Positions 46,137 through 56,199 of a stretch of DNA of 64,000 nt are shown here, one piece after another. Both the position numbers and the translations under genes were made by a program. The DNA is taken from the NCBI RefSeq assembly GCF_023898315.1, contig NC_064622.1, positions 275,767,503 to 275,831,502 on the forward strand, in the 5' to 3' direction. The notes under the pieces are model-generated. The model saw only the letters and a program-made list of their open reading frames with translations, was not told the DNA's origin and searched no databases. The stretch's first letter is position 1. Each line of letters opens with the position of its first letter. This DNA comes from Schistocerca nitens (taxonomy: Eukaryota > Arthropoda > Insecta > Orthoptera > Acrididae).

Positions 46137-47438
46137 GTGAAACGTTGTTGTGATGCCTCGTGCAAGGAGAAGAATGCGAACCACCACGTTTCCCACTTTG
46201 ATAAAGGTTGGATTGTAGCCTATCGCGATTGCGGTTTATCGTATCGCGACATAGCTGCTCGTGTTGGTCGAGATCCAATGACTGTTAGCAGAACATGGTA
46301 TCGGTGGGTTCAGGAGGGCAATACGGAACGCCGTGCTGGATCCCAACGGCCTCGTATCACTAGCAGTCGAGATGACAGGCATCTTATCCGCATGGCTGTA
46401 ACGGATCGTGCAGCCACGTCTCGATCCCTGAGTCAACAGATGGGGACGTTTGCAAGACAACAACCATCTGCACGAACAGTTCGACGACGTTTGCAGCAGC
46501 ATGGACTATCAGCTCGAAGGCCAAGGCTGCGGTTGCCCTTGACGCTGCATCAGAGACAGGAGCGCCTGCGATGGTGTACTCAACGATGAACCTGGGTGCA
46601 CGAATGGCGAAACGCCATTTTTTCGGATGAGTCCAGGTTCTGTTTACAGCATCATATTGGTCGCATCCGTGTTTGGCGACATAGCGGTGAACGCATATTG
46701 GAAGCGTGTATTCGTCATCGCTATACTGGGGTATCACCCGACGTGATGGCATGGGGTGCCACTGGTTACACGTCTCGGTCACCTCTTGTTCGCACTGACG
46801 GCACTTTGAACAGTGGACGTTACATTTCCGATGTGTTACAACCCGTGGCTCTACCCTTCATTCGACCCTACATTTCAGCAGGATTATGCATGACGCCGGC
46901 CGCGGTGGTCTCGCGGTTCTAGGCGCGCAGTCCCGAACCGTGCGACTGCTACGGAATCCTGCCTCGGGCATGGATGTGTGTGATGTCCTTAGGTTAGTTA
47001 GGTTTAAGTAGTTCTAAGTTCTAGGGGACTGATGACAACAGCAGTTGAGTGCCATAGTGCTCAGAGCCATTTGAACCATTTGATTATGCATGACCGCATG
47101 TTGCACGTCCTGTACGGGCCTTTCTGGATACAGAAAATGTTCGACTGCTGTCCTGGCCAGCACATTCTTCAGATCTCTCACCAACTGGAAACGTCTGGTC
47201 AATGGTGGCCGATCAACTGGCTCGTCACAATACGCCAGTCACTACTCTTGATGAACTGTGGTATCGTGTTGAAGCTGCATGGGCAGCTGTACCTGCACAC
47301 GCCATCCAAGCTCTGTTTGACTCAATGCCCAGGCGTATTAAGGTCGTTATTACGGCCAAAGGTGGTTGTTCTGAGTACTGTTTTCTCAGGATCTATGCAC
47401 CCAAATTGCGTGGAAATGTAATCACATGTCAGTTCTAG
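46137..47438 (+). pseudogene. Tc1-type transposase (Tc1-d), interrupted
   Basis: The open N-terminal part holds the double helix-turn-helix: GLSYRDIAARVGRDPMTVSR, then ERRAGSQRPRITSSRDDR, and ARTVRRRLQQHGLSARR. A TGA at 46587-46589 replaces an expected Arg codon. The next frame gives FSDESRFCL (first Asp) and VWRHSGERIL, running to FQQDYA (second Asp) exactly where SINE-A copy 9 enters. After it, the frame resumes with WSMVADQLARHNTPVTT and FDSMPRRIKVVITAKGG. The PIENVW motif is PTGNVW here, so the catalytic Glu is Gly. The original start MPRARRR at 46151 is out of frame with the main part. Confidence 0.88.
46895..47081 (+). mobile_element. SINE-A copy 9, inserted in Tc1-d
   Basis: It carries the target duplication gattatgcatgac at 46882-46894 and 47082-47094. 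Part of the head before the B box is deleted (ctacggaatcctgcc), so the internal promoter is damaged. It combines the tttaagtagtt body with the cagcagttgagt end, that is, a mosaic. Confidence 0.96.
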
Positions 47439-47546
47439 TATAATATATTTGTCGAATGAATACCAGTTTATCATCTGCATTTCTTCTTGGTGTAGCAATT
47501 TTAATTGCCAGTGGTGTATATGGGCTGGAGCGGGAATATTCCACGA

Positions 47547-47752
47547 TGTGGTTCAAAAATCAAATGGCTCTGAGCACTATGGGACTTAACTTCTGATGTC
47601 ATCAGTCCCCTTGAACTTAGAACTACTTAAACCTAACTAACCTAAGGACATCACACACATCCATGCCCGCGGCAGGATTCGAACCTGCGACCGTAGCGGT
47701 CGCGCGGCTCCAGACTGTAGCGCCTAGAACCGCTCGGCCACCCCGGCCGGCT
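47547..47752 (-). mobile_element. SINE-A copy 10
   Basis: Minus-strand copy with an intact B box. The target duplication tattccacga lies at 47537-47546 and 47753-47762, and the body hairpin is perfect. Confidence 0.95.
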
Positions 47753-47762
47753 TATTCCACGA

Positions 47763-48115
47763 CGTTCCAAAAGGAATTCCGAATTTTTTCAATCGAAAAT
47801 GGCCGAGGAAAAAATGTGTTGGATTATTTACTGGAAGGCCCTCGCATATAATGCATGAAAACATAACAATTCAACCAACACTTTTGTAACTTACTTTTGT
47901 TTTACATATTCCATTCACTACTCACGGGAGCTGGGCAGTCTGACGTAGAATTTTCAGTGGAGTACGCAAGTCGATTGGGAGCGACGCAGAGGTGTTCCTA
48001 AATGGAAATTATTGAGTGGGAATTTGTAGTTACAGCCTCCCGAAAAGAAATTTCCGAATCGGGGGACTGGCACCATTGAAATTTCTCAATTTCCATTCTC
48101 CCCTACAAAAAACTT

Positions 48116-48164
<49 letters not shown>

Positions 48165-49352
48165 TGTGTAGTGTGTAGTGTGAAAGTGCTTTGAGCTAGG
48201 AGAGACATGTGGATGGATTCGGGACTAAAGTTCAGTCGGCTTAAAACAATGTATTTCTGCTACGAATTAGCGGCATTCAGTTTTAACGGATAAAACAATA
48301 CGATTTCATTCTAAATGAACAGTAACGGCAACCCAACGAAGTCGAAACAAAGAATATATGCGTGAATGGAGCCATACATCACCTTTGTCACAGGCGCAGA
48401 TACATCCTTTTCAACACTGCTTTAATACTGACACGGTGCATTCGCCGAGCTGCACACTCACGGAGCAGGTCAATGATCAACATACTTGCCACAACAAAGG
48501 GAATAATCTATACGTACGAAACTCGGCGCAGAACTTGCAACAAAGAATGAATTACCAAACAATTGGTCTTTTATTGACTAGATGATCCCTGACGTACGGA
48601 CAGGGCATGAATACGCAATCGGCAGCCAGCGTGACGAATCACAAGTCAATAACGGACGTCATCATGCCGCGTGCCATCGCCTCTCCGGCATCTGCGTACA
48701 GGTTTTCGTACGGCGACCGACCTCATTCATACGCATAGGTACTGTGGTCGTGCTTCCCTAGACGACAGCAGACACATTATTAGACGGATCAAGTGAATGG
48801 CCAATGAAACCAACGAGCTCGCACGCTGAAGATTTATGATCCCAAGAACTGACTGTTGAGACCACCGAGTTACACATCTGCAGGTGGTGATACGTTCACT
48901 GGCAATGCAATGTGTTACCAGATCGCGTACACGCAGAATCTCACATTGTGCCTGGCAGAGGCAGTTCAAACATTTAGATGCAGGAAAAGAATTAGATCAT
49001 GTCTTAACACTGTAGCTTTTCCTGAAAATAGCGATCGTATACCGCTTTCCGTGAAAACTACGACCATGTATTCACATCATATAAATTGTAAAAACATTCT
49101 TTAGAACTGTTTAATTCATTTGCAAATTAGAACTGTTAATTTCATTTACAAATTACACTTATTGACCATAGCCTAGTGGTATGAGAATCCGGATAAATCT
49201 AGATACTTTTGGTGTGCAGTCTCGACCACTGCCCCCCCCCCCTTCCTCCTCCTCCACCTTATGTTTATTTTTATTCTATCTGACGCTGTCAGGTGTGACC
49301 GCAGCTTTCGTATTTTTTTGTACGTTATGCTGTAACATTTAGTTTTAATTTT
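47763..49352. other. Unassigned sequence
   Basis: It contains the GT microsatellite and otherwise no supported element or gene. Confidence 0.4.
48121..48182. repeat. (GT)21 plus gtagtgt repeats
   Basis: 21 gt units pass into three gtagtgt-type units, a microsatellite that has begun to mutate into a longer period. Confidence 0.95.
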
Positions 49353-49394
49353 GTCCGAAGAAGGTGTCCTTTGTGACACCGAAACCTAGGTCAC
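49353..49394 (+). repeat. GAAGAA-stem-CGAAAC hairpin
   Basis: gtccgaagaa is followed by stem GGTGTC, loop ctttgt, stem GACACC, then GAAACC. It has the same layout as the hairpins at 23641-23677 and in the foldback element at 52064-52271. A tRNA-like scrap (tagcctagtggtatgag) lies upstream at 49169. Confidence 0.5.
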
Positions 49395-50404
49395 AAATTA
49401 ATTGTGTTCGCAACTGAGGGCTGTGTTTTTCAAAATTTTGATTTATAGCGGCTCTGTACCTTAGAGAGCAACACACGTGGCCCGTTACCAGCGCATGAAA
49501 GAGGGGTCGCTCTCCGGTAGCAGCAGAAGGGAGGTCAAGGCTGGGTGCAATTACGACCCCCGCTGCTGGGAGGTGTGAGCGGGACTCCCCCGGCGCCCGG
49601 GAATGGCCTTGGCCCGCTGCCGGCGGCGGAATTTTCCACCGCGCGCTGTCACGCGGCTGCGTGTCGTTTCGACCGGAACGCCACCGGTCGATGACGCCCA
49701 CTAAGATGGCCGACGCACCCTCGCCAAACCGGGCCTCTCAATTCTCCCACTCACCCTGCCCGTGCCCCTCTGACTCACTCTCGCGCCCCGTAACTCCTTT
49801 CAACTCTCCCATCAAATCGGCCGGCCATTACCCCTTCACGGATTTGTCGATGGTGCAAAACGAAGCCAGACAATTCTTCCCAAAATTACATTTTTATCTG
49901 GATTGGGGGAATGCTAAATATCGGCCAAGAGAAAAAATATGAAATTGTTGAATGGAGGTAAGCACTCAGTATGCCACACCGTCTCCTTATATATTGAGGA
50001 GAAGTGTGCAAACGTTGCCTATACCCCCGCCGGCGAAACACTGCACTTGACAGTTCGCTTTTTGTCTAGTTAGGTTGGCTATACTGTAATAGCGATGTTG
50101 CAACAGCAGCCTCTATACACACAGCAGACGATACAGTTTTCCGTCCCGTCTCGTGAATGCAAGCGATTGAGCAATTACTGTGTATATAAAAACTCGTTTT
50201 TAGTTGTACTACAATGACAGGAAGTAAACAACCATATAATAATGCATGTAAAAGCATAACAATGCGTACCCTTTCTGTAACGGAGCAAAGAAATACAAAA
50301 AACAAGTATCTGACGACTGATACTTTAAAATCAATAATGTACGTAGTTTACAAAATAAATAATAACTAGAGATTGCAATAAATAACCAATATTAGTAATT
50401 TTTC
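49395..50404. other. Unassigned; GC-rich block
   Basis: 49500-49830 is GC-rich with open frames on both strands. No motif is recognisable. Confidence 0.4.
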
Positions 50405-51750
50405 ACTCACCAATTTACAAAGATAATGGCGCAATTCCATCCAGCTCGCCATCGTCACGGTTGTCCGACTCATCGCCAAAACCGTCTTCATCGTCGTCAT
50501 CAGCAAGACAAATCATTAATTGTTCATGGCCACTGATAATGCCTTCTATTGTCTGTGCTGCTCGTATACGCTTCTCGACGTGCTCTACTTTTTTTCTCCA
50601 TGAGGCTGCATCCACAGTTACAAGAGCTTCACGCAACAGCTTTTCCACCTCTGTTATTGTAAAGGACTTGACATATGTAGGTGTCGTAGGCTTATTTTCT
50701 TTAACAAGAGAATATAACAGAACCTTTGTCATACTCATATCCGCTGCAATATTTCGAGCCTGTAACCACTGCACCATAACTTCTTTCCGATCATTTGTGG
50801 TTGGGGCTTTGTTCTGTATCACCGAATGATATGGAGCATTGTCCATTACAATTGTTGTAGGGACAGGAAATTGTTTTAAAAGGTTCCTGAACCACTCAAC
50901 AAATCGTGTGTGATCAATATCTTCATGGTAATCACCAGTCTTTTATGATCTAAAAACTAAAAGTGCGTCAGGGACAAAACCACTGGAGGAGCCTGCATGG
51001 CCCACAATTAATCTAGCTCCTCTTCCCGTCGGCTGATGGCCGCTACTGCTGGGTGTGTTATCCGTCCAACATTTACTGACAGCTTCCCCGGCATTAATCC
51101 ACGTTTCGTCTAGCCAAATTATGGAACGAATGTCTCTGCCCACAATTTTGTGCAAGAAAATGCTACGAGCGGTAACAATATGTGCCCTCTCTAACAGTAC
51201 TTTGCGTCCGTCTAGCGTTTTGTAACGGAAACCCATATTTTTAGCACAATTTTTAGTGATGTTTTACCACCCCTGAAGAAATCACTTTCATTTAAAGAGA
51301 TTAATAACTTAGCTACAGTCGGATACTCTTTTCTGCTGTAGTAAGCATAAACATTCCTACGAATTGCATCAGTCTGGAAAGAATCTGAATCTGTGATAGG
51401 ACTAGGCCGCTTTTTCTTCTTTCCCGGGGTTGATAAAAATGTATTATTTGATCCAGACAGCTCGGAATCATTACGGCTCACTTCAGTATCTTCCAAGTTT
51501 TGTAGTAATACTCCCTTACTTACTACGGTTCTTGCACTAATACCAAGAGTTTTCGACGTACGTTCCACCACTTTGTTGGCTGTCCATGAATGCTTACGTA
51601 GCTTTTCTCCTGCTCGTAAAACTCACGAGTTCTGCGTAGTAACTCCAGTGCCTGGCTGTTTAGCGGCACCCCTCGACGCAAAGGATTGTCATTAGGTGAA
51701 CGAACTTTTCGGTGGCATTTTTCATGTATGTACACTCACGTAACAAAAGT
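50405..51750 (-). mobile_element. DDE (IS630/Tc1-mariner-like) element
   Basis: A minus-strand element defined by its broken transposase. The terminal repeats were not identified, so the ends are those of the coding remains. The family is the arthropod type with LDETW and MDNAPYHS motifs, which I would place with the DDE_3-type domain. The exact superfamily name is uncertain. Confidence 0.65.
50415..51735 (-). pseudogene. DDE transposase lacking its third catalytic block
   Basis: Frames in order: 51735-51523 (N-terminal, HEKCHRKVRSP), 51571-51212 (VERTSKTLGISARTV helix-turn-helix; KKKKRPSPITDSD; RRNVYAYYSRKEYPT), 51236-50943 (GFRYKTLDGRKVLLER; IIWLDETWINAG with the first Asp), then after a TAA at 50943-50945 the same frame continues to IVMDNAPYHS (second Asp) and WLQARNI. 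Frameshifts lie near 51600 and 51240. From KENKPTTPTYV the frame passes directly to KSFTITEVEKLLREAL near 50670, so the usual LPPYHC...ELIW block with the third acidic residue is absent without a frame change. The C-terminus is acidic (DDDDEDGFGDESD). Confidence 0.75.
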
Positions 51751-52050
51751 CACAACGATATAGCACACAGTACAACGAAAACACGCGGTAAACAACATAC
51801 AATTCACGTTGTATTCACATTCACTAAACAATGCCGGCAACGCGGGAACTTTGACGTCACAGCACGTGAGTAACAGCAGTGCTCACTGCGCTGTGATTGG
51901 CTGGCGCCCCACGCTGAACGCCTAGCGCCTATCGTTCCTCACTTGGTACTCTGTTACGCTGCCAACTTTATACGCAAACGTCAAGTGCAATGTTTCAGCG
52001 GCCCGGGCTTGTCGCCAACCCAAGCGAATGTTACTACCAGACGAAGTATC
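51751..52050. other. Flank between DDE element and foldback element
   Basis: The DDE element's untranslated end may lie here (agcacgtgag, ttggctggcgcc). Nothing is certain. Confidence 0.3.
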
Positions 52051-52063
52051 CACATAATTCCTG
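52051..52063. repeat. Left target duplication of foldback element
   Basis: cacataattcctg, identical to 52272-52284. Confidence 0.9.
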
Positions 52064-52271
52064 ACATCTTGGGTTGTCGGGTGTTCTGCCGGATATCAGC
52101 GTCGTACTTGCACGATATTTCGGTCACGTAGCTCGTAACCTTCATCAGGTGCGACCTGATGAAGGTTACGAGCTACGTGACCGAAATATCGTGCAAGTAC
52201 GACGCTGATATCCGGCAGAACACCCGAAAACCCAAGATGTCATTAGATCGCCGGGAAAGCCTGAAGAGTTA
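52064..52271. mobile_element. Foldback element with near-perfect palindrome
   Basis: A 208-bp insertion flanked by a 13-bp direct repeat. Bases 52062-52150 are complementary to 52154-52242 with one mismatch (52076/52228) around a 3-base loop gcg; the inner 73-nt arms are perfect. A single-copy 3' extension, attagatcgccggg to gagtta, follows the right arm, so the unit is asymmetric. Such an inverted partial dimer plus short extension and a long variable target duplication recalls Penelope-like retroelements. No protein is encoded. Each arm contains cctgatgaaggt, a stem and gaccgaaat (see findings). Confidence 0.85.
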
Positions 52272-52284
52272 CACATAATTCCTG
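52272..52284. repeat. Right target duplication of foldback element
   Basis: cacataattcctg, identical to 52051-52063. Confidence 0.9.
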
Positions 52285-52384
52285 TTTGTCGTTCAGTGAA
52301 ATCCGACATACCTAATTATCCTCCAGACACGAACAAAATGCGAACCTTTGATACACTCCTCTATTTGGATAATGCGAATACACG

Positions 52385-53478
52385 GCTTTAAGCAACTGCA
52401 CCGTTTACCCTGGCACCGTCTCCCTCACCAAGTGGGCTGAGGCCGAACGGAAATCTGGACTGAGGTGGGAAGCGTGCAACCCTCTATAGCCGTTCGTAAT
52501 TGCGAAAGTATTGCCGGTTATGTCCCACATATGTTCGATGGGATTCATGCCGGGCGAGCTGGGTGGCCAAATCACTCGCTCGAATAGCCCAGTGTGTTTT
52601 TCAAACCAATCGCAAACAATTGTGGCTCGGTGACATGACGCATTGCAAACCATAAAAATTCCATCACTGAATGGCACAAATGGTCTCCAAGTAGCCAAAC
52701 ACAACCATCTCCAGTCAATAATCGGTTCAGATGGACCAGGAGACCCAGTCCAGTTCCACATAAACAGAGCCCACGCCATTATGGATCTACCAACCGATTG
52801 CACAGTGCCTTGCTGACAACTTGGGTCCATGGCTTCGTGGAGCTCGCGTCACACTCGAATCCTACCATCAGCTCTTACCAACTGAAATCGGGACTCATCT
52901 GATCAAACCACGGTCTAGGGTCCAACTGATATGATCACTGCGCATACAGGCGCCGCAGGCGATGTAGTGCTGTTAACAAAGGCACTCGTGTCGATCTTCT
53001 GCTGATGTAGCCCATCAACAATAAATTTCGCCGCACTATCCCAACGGATACTTTCGTCGTACGTCCCATATTGAGTTCTGTGGTTATTTCATGCATTGCT
53101 TTTTGTCTGTTAGCACTAACAACCTTACGTAAATGCCGCTGCTATCGGACGTTAAGTGAAGGGTGTCGGACATTGCGTTGTCCCATGGTGAGAGCTAATG
53201 CCTGAAATTTGGTATTCTCGGGGCACTCTTGTCACTTTGGATCTCAGAATATTGAATTCCCTGTAGACTTCCGAAATGGAATGTCGCATTCGTCTCCCTC
53301 CAACTACCATTCTGGGTTCAAAATCTGTTAATTCACGTCATGCGGCCATAACCACGTCGGAAACCTTTTCACAAATGACGGCTCCGCCAATGCATAGTCC
53401 TTTTATATGTTGTGCACGCGATATTATCCCCATGTGTATATGTGCATATCGCTATTCCGTGATTTTTGCCATCTCATT
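52385..53478 (-). mobile_element. Tc1-like element Tc1-e, degenerate
   Basis: The minus-strand element starts near 53478 with gatggcaaaaatcacggaa and runs to about 52385. The left end is approximate. It encodes a decayed transposase. Confidence 0.75.
52405..53348 (-). pseudogene. Tc1-type transposase remnant (Tc1-e)
   Basis: The start region reads MAA-stop-RELTDFEPRMVVGGRRMRHSISEVYREF, a Tc1 helix-turn-helix start with one stop. The C-terminal frame (52830-52405) has CQQGTVQSVGRSIMAWALF, then MVCNASCHRATIVCDWFEKH, and SSPGMNPIEHMWDI. In the second block the catalytic Asp (usual DDNASCH or QQDNA) is Cys, while the Glu of PIEH is kept. The Asp before MNP is Gly. Stops occur throughout 52830-53340. 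Confidence 0.75.
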
Positions 53479-55043
53479 GTATAAGTATATGAATATTGTT
53501 GGCGTGGCTTGTCTGGAAAGGGTTGCCATTCCTGTTGGTGCGTCACCCGATAAACATGAATGTCACGAACGTTATGAATTTTGACTTTATGTGATAATAG
53601 CGCTGCTGCCGCGTCACGTGACGAGGCAGTCCGCGACATTAAGAAAGTATGTGAAAGAGGCCCGCGGATCACCAAACGTTGGTATAAAACTAACGCAATA
53701 TCAGAAGATCCTCCTCTACTTGATAACCACCATGCATGTTGACAACAGTAGACCAAGGAAATGTTTCCATCTTAGGTACCCACAGTGCCTAGAAAGAAAG
53801 AGAGACTACAAACGGGGGCGCCAGGACACAGCGTCTGGAAAGATGAATAATATCTGAAGAAAGTGTCCCTGGAAATCACTCAACCGAATAGCTTCCGGTG
53901 TCGCAAGAGGCAAGAGTAATCTCCACATGAATGATGTGTCAATATGGACTGTGTGTCCTGTGAATTTGGAGCGGATCACATCTCAGTCCATTCTTGCAGT
54001 GTCGCGATGCCCAGTCTATTTTACCACGGACGACTTAAAGAGGTTACAACCAGTGCACCGCACGTTGGCAATTTCGGATCAGCAACAATTTAAAATTTGT
54101 AACGTCGATATTTTGTGTATATATGCGCTTGTTTCCTTCTGTCTTAACAAATAAACTAGCGGACATGGCAATGCTTTGCAACTGCTAAATATCTATGGGA
54201 ATTGTATATACTGTATGTCCTAATCTCTTTCTTCCCCTCTCTCTGTCCTCCTCCTCTTCTCTCCCCCCGTTTTTGTCTATCTCCTCCTCCTCTCTCCACT
54301 GCTTCATCCCGCCTCTCTCTGTCCATCTGCTCCTTCCCCTTCTCTACATCAATTTCCTCCCCCTCTCCCCTCTTTGTCTCTCTACTCTTTCCCCTGTAGC
54401 TGATCTTGTGCCTTGTGTGTTGTCATTGCCAACGACTCATTGGTTGGGAATTGAAGTCATTTAAAATTAATGGGTAAATTGATTGGGATCATTAGTATAC
54501 TGTGTCTGAGAGATCTCTCCTGTTGCTGGATATCTGAGGATAGTATCTTTATTGGCGTATTTCCATAGTTTCGGGTAGGATTGCGAAGTTTCGGACGATT
54601 CGGATTCCGTAGTAGTATTGTAACCATTATCCGATTCGTCATATACAAAACTTCCGTGCTTCCGGCGAAAAACTACTGCGAGGAACGAAACAAAACAGCA
54701 CATTGTGGTGTACAAATTTTTGTTTAAAGTCTTCTTCAATATATAAAAGCCATGTCCTGCCTAACTGACTGACTCATAATCGCCCGTCCAAACCGCTACG
54801 GACAGAAACTTAAAATCTGAAGAAGGTGTGGATCTTATACTATGGGCGTCTTTTGAGAAAGGATGTTTTAAAATTCCAACCCTAAGGGGATGAAATAGGG
54901 GATAAAGGGTTGTATTTGGCTTGTCTGTTAGAAATAAAACATACGCATGTCACTATATTTGTAAATTCACTCGCTATGGGTGTGAAACATTTTATGAAAA
55001 TATTTCATTGCGGAAGCATTTTTAAAGCTATATATTTGAAAAT
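53479..55043. other. Unassigned; pyrimidine-rich tract and repeat scrap
   Basis: 54226-54396 is an almost pure C/T tract of ctcctc and ctctct units, open in several frames as expected for low complexity. 54735-54915 (tatataaaagcc, actgactgact, ccaaaccgct, aaccctaaggggatgaaata) resembles a widespread insect repeat that I cannot name. Confidence 0.45.
54226..54396. repeat. Polypyrimidine tract
   Basis: About 170 bases of C and T with few purines on the plus strand. Confidence 0.9.
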
Positions 55044-55260
55044 TGCCAGTATCTCGTCTCCTACCTTCCAAACTTTACAAAGTTCTCCTGCGAACCATGC
55101 AGAACTAGCACTCCCGAAAGAAAGGCAGCAGTAAAGCTGTGAGTACCGGGCGTGAGTCGTGCTTCGGTAGCTCAGATGGTAGAGCACTTGCCCGCGAAAG
55201 GCAAAGGTCCCGAGTTCGAGTCTCGGTCGGGCACACAGTTTTAATATGCCAGGAAGTTTT
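55044..55260 (+). mobile_element. SINE-C unit with tRNA-like cloverleaf
   Basis: 55159-55234 folds as a tRNA: D arm GCTC...GAGC, anticodon stem TTGCC/GGCAA with a 7-base loop, T arm CCGAG/CTCGG, and an acceptor with GTGC/GCAC. Loop position 33 is G rather than T, and no 3' processing context is seen, so I call it a SINE head. The body acacagttttaatatgccaggaag follows, as at 22380. The leader 55044-55140 is the inverted form of the leader seen at 17644-17700. Confidence 0.75.
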
Positions 55261-55261
55261 A

Positions 55262-55470
55262 GAAAAAAAAATGTTCAAATGTGTGTGAAATCTTATGGGA
55301 CATAACTGCAAAGGTCATCGGTCCCTAAGCTTACACACTATTTAACCTAAATTATCCTAAGGACAAACACACACACCCATGCCCGAGGAAGGACTCGAAC
55401 CTCCGCCGGGACCAGCCGCACAATCCATGACTGCAGCGCCCTAGACCGCTCCGCTAATCCCGCGCGGCTT
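55262..55470 (-). mobile_element. SINE-D copy 1
   Basis: On the minus strand there is a tRNA-like head gccgcgcgggattagcggag with B box aggttcgagtcc, then ctcgggcatgggtgtgtgtg, and the body hairpin GGGACC...TGTCCC. It ends in an A-rich tail on its own strand side at 55262. It abuts SINE-C directly and shows no clear target duplication. Confidence 0.8.
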
Positions 55471-56199
55471 GAAACTAGAACTACGAAAACTGGTATTTGG
55501 TTTCTCAGTCAGAAATTAAAAAACACTTTTTTCAGCATTTTTGGAAATTCAACAACTACGGGCCTAAAATAGTGGCGAAAGTTTTATTGAAAATAAATAA
55601 TTACTAAAGTACTATTCAAGGATTTTACAGGCTACTTCTATAGCAACTAGTACCTGACTTCTCGATTAGCTATTAAAACAAATCCACGTTTCAGTGCTTC
55701 TGCAAATTCAAGCCATAACGGATGAAATTTTCTAAAAAAAATTTTCGTTACATTAAAAAGATCTTACTGCTAAATTTACGAAAACTGGTATTTCAATTCT
55801 CTGTTAGATATAAAGAAATATTTGTTAGGGGAACAAAGTTGCTACGGAAATATTTCCGCAAGAATGCAAAAGGCATGATTAACACAAACATCCGACTCTA
55901 GGTACCAGAATCGTTATTTTGGTCATTGGTACATTCGGAAAAGACTATGCTTATATGGCCTTAATTAGCGTGAAAAGGTTAGTCGGCGTTGCAATTTGTG
56001 AACAAAATGATAATTCGATTAAATAAAAACAAAACAAAAATGGTTTAAATGCCCCGCTATTTTAGTACAAAATGACTGCAAGAAGGAAAACGAAACCACA
56101 CATTTTCACAGCACAGTATTTTCTTACGCGCTGTCAGTTTTAACCGAAAATCTGTAAATATTTATTACAGAACCTGTACAATTTTAATGTAAATCGCTT
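55471..56199. other. Unassigned AT-rich sequence
   Basis: No supported feature. Confidence 0.4.

Larger units (their letters stand above)
45928..47511 (+). mobile_element. Tc1-like element Tc1-d with terminal repeats
   Basis: Terminal inverted repeats start ctggctattaaaattgctac at 45928 and end with the complement at 47482-47511 (about 26 of 29 matching). The left flank is TA and the right flank TG, a decayed TA. The length without SINE-A copy 9 is about 1.38 kb, normal for Tc1-type elements. It encodes a defective transposase. Confidence 0.9.

Noticed and set aside
48121..48182. GT repeat as a coding repeat protein
   Set aside because: Simple microsatellite; the open frames it creates have no support.
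50461..50829. 122-codon plus-strand frame
   Set aside because: It is the antisense of the DDE transposase C-terminus.
55159..55234. A tRNA gene predicted from a cloverleaf
   Set aside because: It has G at loop position 33, weak acceptor pairs, and the same body follows it at a second locus (22311-22448), so it is a SINE head rather than a working tRNA gene.
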